A DNA stretch of 64,000 nucleotides from Pseudoscleropodium purum. Its lineage: Eukaryota > Streptophyta > Bryopsida > Hypnales > Brachytheciaceae. The notes beneath the pieces were generated by a model. It saw only the letters and a list, made by a program, of their open reading frames with translations, was not told the origin of the DNA and did not search any database. Shown piece after piece: positions 58,901 through 64,000 of the stretch (position 1 is the first letter of the stretch; each line of letters starts with the position of its first letter). The position numbers and the translations under genes are program-made. The stretch spans positions 12,524,001-12,588,000 of the forward strand of contig OZ017797.1 of assembly GCA_963969395.1 (NCBI GenBank), read 5' to 3'.

Positions 58901-60493
58901 AAACACATTAGGAAAAAAGTGAGCTTTGAAAGGGGCTGTTAGTTCCAAATAGCAGGGAACAAGTGAGAAACGCAAGCCCAAAAAATATTTATTTATTTAT
59001 TTTTGTCCAGCAAATTCTAGGGCTTAATTAGTGCAGGACAATTCAATTATAATATATATTTTTAAGTTAATATTAAAATAAATACAAAATACAAAATTTT
59101 TTAGATCTAATGTGGGATGAATGCAACTATGTTAGATTGTCCTTTTCTAGATTATTATTTTATTATTCAATTAATTATTTTTAATTATTTTAAAATATTT
59201 CATATTTAAAATAATATTTTTAAATATTTTTAAAAAATTATTTTAATGTTGAATTTTGGGCATTGTTCCTTACAAGTTTGCAAGTTCCAATGCTGGGAAC
59301 TCCTTAAAGGGAAGCAGCTCTTTGAGGGTTGCTTTTTTCCCTAATGTGCCTAGGACATATAGGGTTAAGTGACATTTAGGTCAAAATACATTTGATGGAT
59401 GAGTTTGACTATTCAATGTAGAAATAAATAATGTACCAACTGGTTCAATAATCTGAACATTTTTATGACTACCTTGGTCATAAGGGTGACCGCATCCTTT
59501 TTAAGGATTAAGGAAAAATTTGAAGAAGAATTGGATGATGATGCCAAGTTGTTCCATTTTTTTTTAAAAATTGGATGAATTTACCAATTTTGAATGAAAT
59601 TCATCCAAATATATGGATAAAAGATAGTTTTAACCAAAATATAGATGACTACTAGAATATTTGGCTATATCATTTGTTTGTATATTGCTACTTTAGCACT
59701 TCTCCAAAAACAAGAAAAACATCCTAAAGCTAGTATACCAGCCCTCTCTATTAATATTGCTATCTTTTCATTAATTTACAACTAGGCCACTTGAAATTGA
59801 TACCATTGAAAGTGCATCTTAAAGTACTTTGAATACGGGTGATTGCAAGAAACACTTGTCCTTTTGGGATGTCCCCTTGGTCTCCATGGAGGTGTTTTTC
59901 CCTCATAACTTTTGCAGTTTAAGTCCATTTTAGCTTAAATTTGGAGGAAAGATGCGTGTTGTAGATCTAGACATTCAGTATTTTTTCAATTTAAAAAATA
60001 ATAATTTACTATTTTTAAGGTGGCCCCGATTGGGTGTCTACCTTGGTTGTCTTGGGGGTTCTCAGTCCTGTTTGGGGACCAAAAATGTGATTTTGAAGCC
60101 AAGGTTTCGATTTGTTCTAGGTGGGCTCACATTCTAAAGATGTTTGATGAGATTTTTGGCAAAGGACCAAGTGTAAGGGTTGCACATGGGTTGAAAGTGG
60201 ACACTGTTTGCACAAGTACTATGAAGAGGATAAAAAATTTTATGATGAATTTTTTGTTCATATGGGACCAGAGAAAAGATTAGAAAAATGTATTTTTTTG
60301 TTTTAATTTTCTAAATTTTTTGGTAATTACTAAAAATGACCAAATGAAACTGCTTGTTTTTGCCTATTTTTTGGTCCAAGTACCCAATGGAGTCCTCCAA
60401 AGCGATGACTACTACTTCTTAGTATTCAATAATTTTTAGTAAATGTTAAACTTGTCAAGACCACTGTCAAAAACAATATTCACTCCCATTCGC

Positions 60494-60551
60494 CTAGTCA
60501 ATCAGTTAGTCAGTCATCCAATTAGTCAATCAGAATGTCACTCAATCAATT
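60494..60551 (+). repeat. Degenerate AGTCAATC minisatellite
   Basis: Successive words AGTCAATCAG, TTAGTCAGTCATCC, TTAGTCAATCAG and TCACTCAATCAA suggest slippage-derived units of 4 to 12 bp. Confidence 0.5.
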
Positions 60552-62163
60552 GTTTTAGGTTCATCCAGTCAAAAAACTGCGCAATACTTGTAGGACTGGG
60601 AGTACTAGAAGTACAATGCTGAAAAACAACCATTTTGAACCACAATTGTTTAGTGTTTCTTGCAATCACCCACACATTCAAGAAAATTGGACATTACACA
60701 ACCAAAATATGTCCTACCATAAAGAAGCTAAAATACAAAGAAATTTCTAAAGCCTTTAGTAGGCTAATCATACAAAATCATGTTAATAGTTTGGCAATGT
60801 GAAGTATTATTGATAGAAGAGCATTGCCACCAAATATACTCCATTTGACTAAGGCATCAAGAAGTTGCAAGGCACTTATTGCCTCATGAGATGTGGTGGT
60901 GCACTCAAGACCTAATGCTCAGCACTAACCAATCCTTAAAGTCCTTGCTAAAGTTTTTTCCCTTGTTCTCACCTCTCTCACTAGCTTCTTAATCTTCTAC
61001 TAAAGCCATAGTCAAAGTATGTTGACCAAGTTAGCATGAGTGTAAAACACTACTACAAAGGCCCTTTGTTGTCGAAGAAATGTAGGAATGATGGGAAGAA
61101 TGATACAATTTGTATCATGAAGGGGTGTTGGTGTGGAACCATTTTATCTAAACAAACGCAATATGCCTAGAATAGCATTGCCAAGGCCATTGGCAAAGTG
61201 TGGTGGCAATGCTCTAAGTTTGCTTGGTTGGCCAAGGCTTCTGTATTTTTTTTTCGTCTTTTTTGTCTTGCTTTTGAAGAGATTTTTTTGGATCAATTAG
61301 AGTTCAAATCCAAATATTATTGTATTTCTTGAAAGTATTTTTGAATGAGCATTCAATATTGGTAATTTCAAGTTCAAATTATACACTAATGAAATAGTAG
61401 TGATATAGATAGGAGACTTAATGTTGGCTACATTTTGGATGTTGTTAGAGCATCTCTACTGCATATGCCAACCCAGTCCCAATTGATATTGGACAAACTC
61501 CATTCCGTGACACATTAGTGGGTTGGTGAAGCCTGGCATTGGGAGGTGGAAGAATAGATAAAAAAATTCAATGGTTTAGCCTATTCAAAACTCAAGATAT
61601 CATTAGCCTTGACAAATTGTTTAGTGACACATGGCACTCTCGTAGTTTGTGTCCCTTGATTTTACTTTGAGCTAGAAAGAAAATAGCATTTATAGTTTTG
61701 CCAATCTAGAGACTAGTAGGATAGGTGGAATGCAATATTGCTCAAAATTTCCATTTGAGTCACTCTTTTGGGGCATCATTTCAACTTCAAACTAATTGCT
61801 TGCAACATAGAGGTGGTGCCACAGCAAAGATGCTGTCAATTGATTCTCACTATGTTCTAAGCAATGGGAGGCCAAGACAACTTAATGCTTTAGTAAGATA
61901 CTTTAGACCTATCCGACTTGATCCAGTGCCATTCTAAAATGCCAATGCAGTGAGGGCACAAAAGGAAAACACTAATCGCAAGTCATTTTTTTCCAAGTAC
62001 AACTTTCAAGTCACATTCCAATTTTTTGGGATTGTGGAAGGTTGATAACAAATATTATGTGTAGAATTGAGAATTCTATGCATAGTGTGAAGGCCAAAGT
62101 CTCACCTCTAAATCTATGTTTTATCATATACAATACTATGAGACAAATATAATTGGTCAAAAG

Positions 62164-62316
62164 CATGGTTGTCACATTGGACAAATTACTATTCATTTCA
62201 CGTCCTATAGGACAAGTTACTATTCATCAGATGTACGTAAGACATACATCTGATGAATAGTAACTTGTCCTATAGGACGTAAAATGAATAGTAATCTGTC
62301 CAATGTGACAACCATG
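62164..62316 (+). mobile_element. Fold-back MITE, nearly perfect palindrome with 8-bp TSD
   Basis: The left arm starts CATGGTTGTCACATTGGACA and the right arm ends with its complement. The arms, about 72 bp each, differ at two positions over their length and at the loop margin. The 8-bp GTCAAAAG is present at 62156-62163 and 62317-62324 as a target-site duplication. An 8-bp duplication fits hAT-type transposition; a 9-bp reading (Mutator-type) is possible if the last G is shared. There is no coding capacity. Confidence 0.92.
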
Positions 62317-62324
62317 GTCAAAAG

Positions 62325-64000
62325 TCAAAAAAATCATTGTGGACACACTTTGTAGAGACAATCTTTAACGGACAAGTTTCTAGGTTAAATGAACCCTCAA
62401 ATGAGTCCTCAAATGAGTCCTCCAAATGCTTAATTTATATTATATTCTTCTCATATTTATTAGATATAAAACAATAAATGGGATTTAGAGCGTGAGTTGG
62501 GTCACTATCACTGCTTGACCTAACTCAAGCTCCAAGTCTTACTTCTTTAATGACAAACCTCCAAAAAATGTTGTCATGTAGGCATTGTTGAGTGTTTTGG
62601 GTCTTAGGACATACAATGTTCAAACTTCAAGTTTTGATTTTCAACTCTTTGCCAATCAAATTTTGACAATTTAATGAAACTTGGAACAATTGAAAATTAG
62701 AAAGTTGTGCAAGATTAAAAGGGCTTAGAATTCTATTCTTGGTTTACTACCCTTGAGGTCCCAATGCACCCAAAGTGGTGTGTTGGAAGTATTTGCAATG
62801 CAAATAGTTGAAAAGCAATGAAGACTTTGAGGATAGCTTGCAAGTAGCGGTCACTAACTTTCTTCTACAAAATCTCATGCAAAAGCCTAATCTTGAACAT
62901 CACATTATATGTAAATTTTTTGGGTATTTTACATAACCATGTTTAAAAGGTCAAATATAATTTAGATAAAAAGGTTTATAATGAAAGATTTTCTCAAAGG
63001 TCATTAGAATAGCTATTAAATGTTTATCATAGCCAATCATGGAGAATTTGATATGCTTGAAAACTCAATTATCAGGATGTACTAGGTGAAAAATTCATCG
63101 ATGTGTTATCAAAAGAAGAAAAGATAAAGATACAAAATATTTGAAGCTATATTGTTATTATCATTGTATAAATGTTTATTTACAATAGATGATTTTTTTT
63201 AAATGATATTTCAAGCATGAGCAATTAATTATTAGTATTAAATATTTGTCCCAAGATTAGATGAAGAATTATTTCTAAAAAAGTAAAAATATGAATCATG
63301 AAATGTAAAGATTTTGTATACTTTGATTAAGTGTAGTTTTGTGTGTAGTGTTAATATTTTTGCTTGAATTAGGCTTAGATGTTTTTGGTCATTGACCTCA
63401 CAAAGGCACTATAACCTACTCTTCAAAGTATCTTGGACTAAAATATACAATGGTTTATTTTTTTAGATGCAAAGGTTAGAAAAATTGTAGAAGTAATGAA
63501 TGGCTAATAGTATAAAGAGACACATATCATATTAAAATAAAAATAGAATATGAAGTCAAGAGAAATTTTACTAAAATATGAAAAAGAAGATAGGGTCCAT
63601 TTCAAAGAATTCATAGCAATTGCGGGTCCTTATTGTACCAAAGAATAAGCAAAAGATCTAACACTTAATTTATTTTTATGTGTGGCAAATGATTGATGGC
63701 TTCTAGCCATCTTCTATTGCAACAATCATAAGATGGTTCTAATTCTTGGTTTATGCCTCTTAGTTTTGATGGCAATGTGGTATGTAATGGATAGCAAAGA
63801 GCTTTGGCAATTAAAAAGGATGTCAAAGACAAGTCTTAGGAATATTTGGAGTGTTTTATTGCTTTAATCAACTTGTGTTGGTGGCAAGATTTTCTATTCA
63901 ATGCAAAAATTGAAAATACTTTAAATACTTCTAGCCTAAATTAACACCGGGTGCAATGCTTTGAAGTTAATTTGTTTTGTGATTGTCTTTGCATTAGGAC
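62325..64000. other. AT-rich spacer, no gene
   Basis: No recognised coding sequence. A short tandem TCAAATGAGTCC duplication is at 62398-62422. Confidence 0.5.

Larger units (their letters stand above)
55588..62155. other. AT-rich spacer with decayed repeats, no gene
   Basis: Includes copy B of the dispersed repeat (58.27-58.90 kb), a degenerate minisatellite (60.49 kb) and words typical of miniature-element ends (GGGCATCTACAATGGAG near 58187, AGAGCATCTCTAC near 61448). Open frames at 57995-58288 and 61725-61937 show no recognised protein similarity. Confidence 0.5.

Noticed and set aside
61725..61937. A small protein gene of 70 aa
   Set aside because: No similarity recognised, no splice context and repeat-rich surroundings.

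Overview
This window looks like plant nuclear DNA. It has GT-AG introns, a CCCTAAA-type telomeric repeat, plant-type gene families (phytocyanin, receptor-like kinase, CYP71-clan P450, LACS) and long AT-rich spacers full of decayed repeats. The lineage cannot be fixed from sequence alone. The chromodomain Ty3/gypsy element has an apparent self-priming site, unlike the tRNA-primed chromoviruses usual in flowering plants, which makes me lean weakly towards a seedless plant such as a moss or lycophyte.

Layout. About 1.07-3.04 kb (minus): a broken receptor-like kinase with a phytocyanin (blue-copper) ectodomain. 3-10.3 kb: AT-rich spacer with a 68-bp tandem array and dispersed repeats. 10.5-12.74 kb (plus): a three-exon DEDDy 3'-5' exonuclease of the Werner-exonuclease type. 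13.45-16.79 kb (minus, tail to tail with the exonuclease): a two-exon CYP71-clan P450 whose intron carries two tandem-repeat arrays, one built from its own 3' splice site. 16.8-29.2 kb: repeat-rich spacer holding a possible undescribed gene (exons at 21.57, 22.54 and perhaps 27.37 kb). 29.22-34.64 kb (minus): an 11-exon helical-repeat-like protein of 857 aa, function unknown. 36.95-43.0 kb: a small terminal-inverted-repeat element interrupted by a complete but decayed 5.77-kb chromovirus (minus). 45.02-53.38 kb (minus): a 19-exon long-chain acyl-CoA synthetase, rebuilt here as one uninterrupted 667-aa frame. 53.4-64 kb: AT-rich spacer with a CACTA-type miniature element, a nearly perfect fold-back MITE and a second copy of a repeat from 4.9 kb.

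The intact genes do not form a pathway: exonuclease (DNA metabolism), P450 (secondary or hormone metabolism), helical-repeat protein (unknown) and LACS (fatty-acid activation). The most interesting observation is in the chromovirus. The 11 bases directly after its 5' LTR are complementary, with one terminal mismatch, to the bases expected at the 5' end of its own transcript (31 nt downstream of a TATAAATA box). This is the arrangement used by self-priming Tf1/sushi-type elements. The element's two LTRs and its coding lesions also show a strong transition bias, as expected from cytosine deamination. A paralogous empty copy of its target element lies in the same window.
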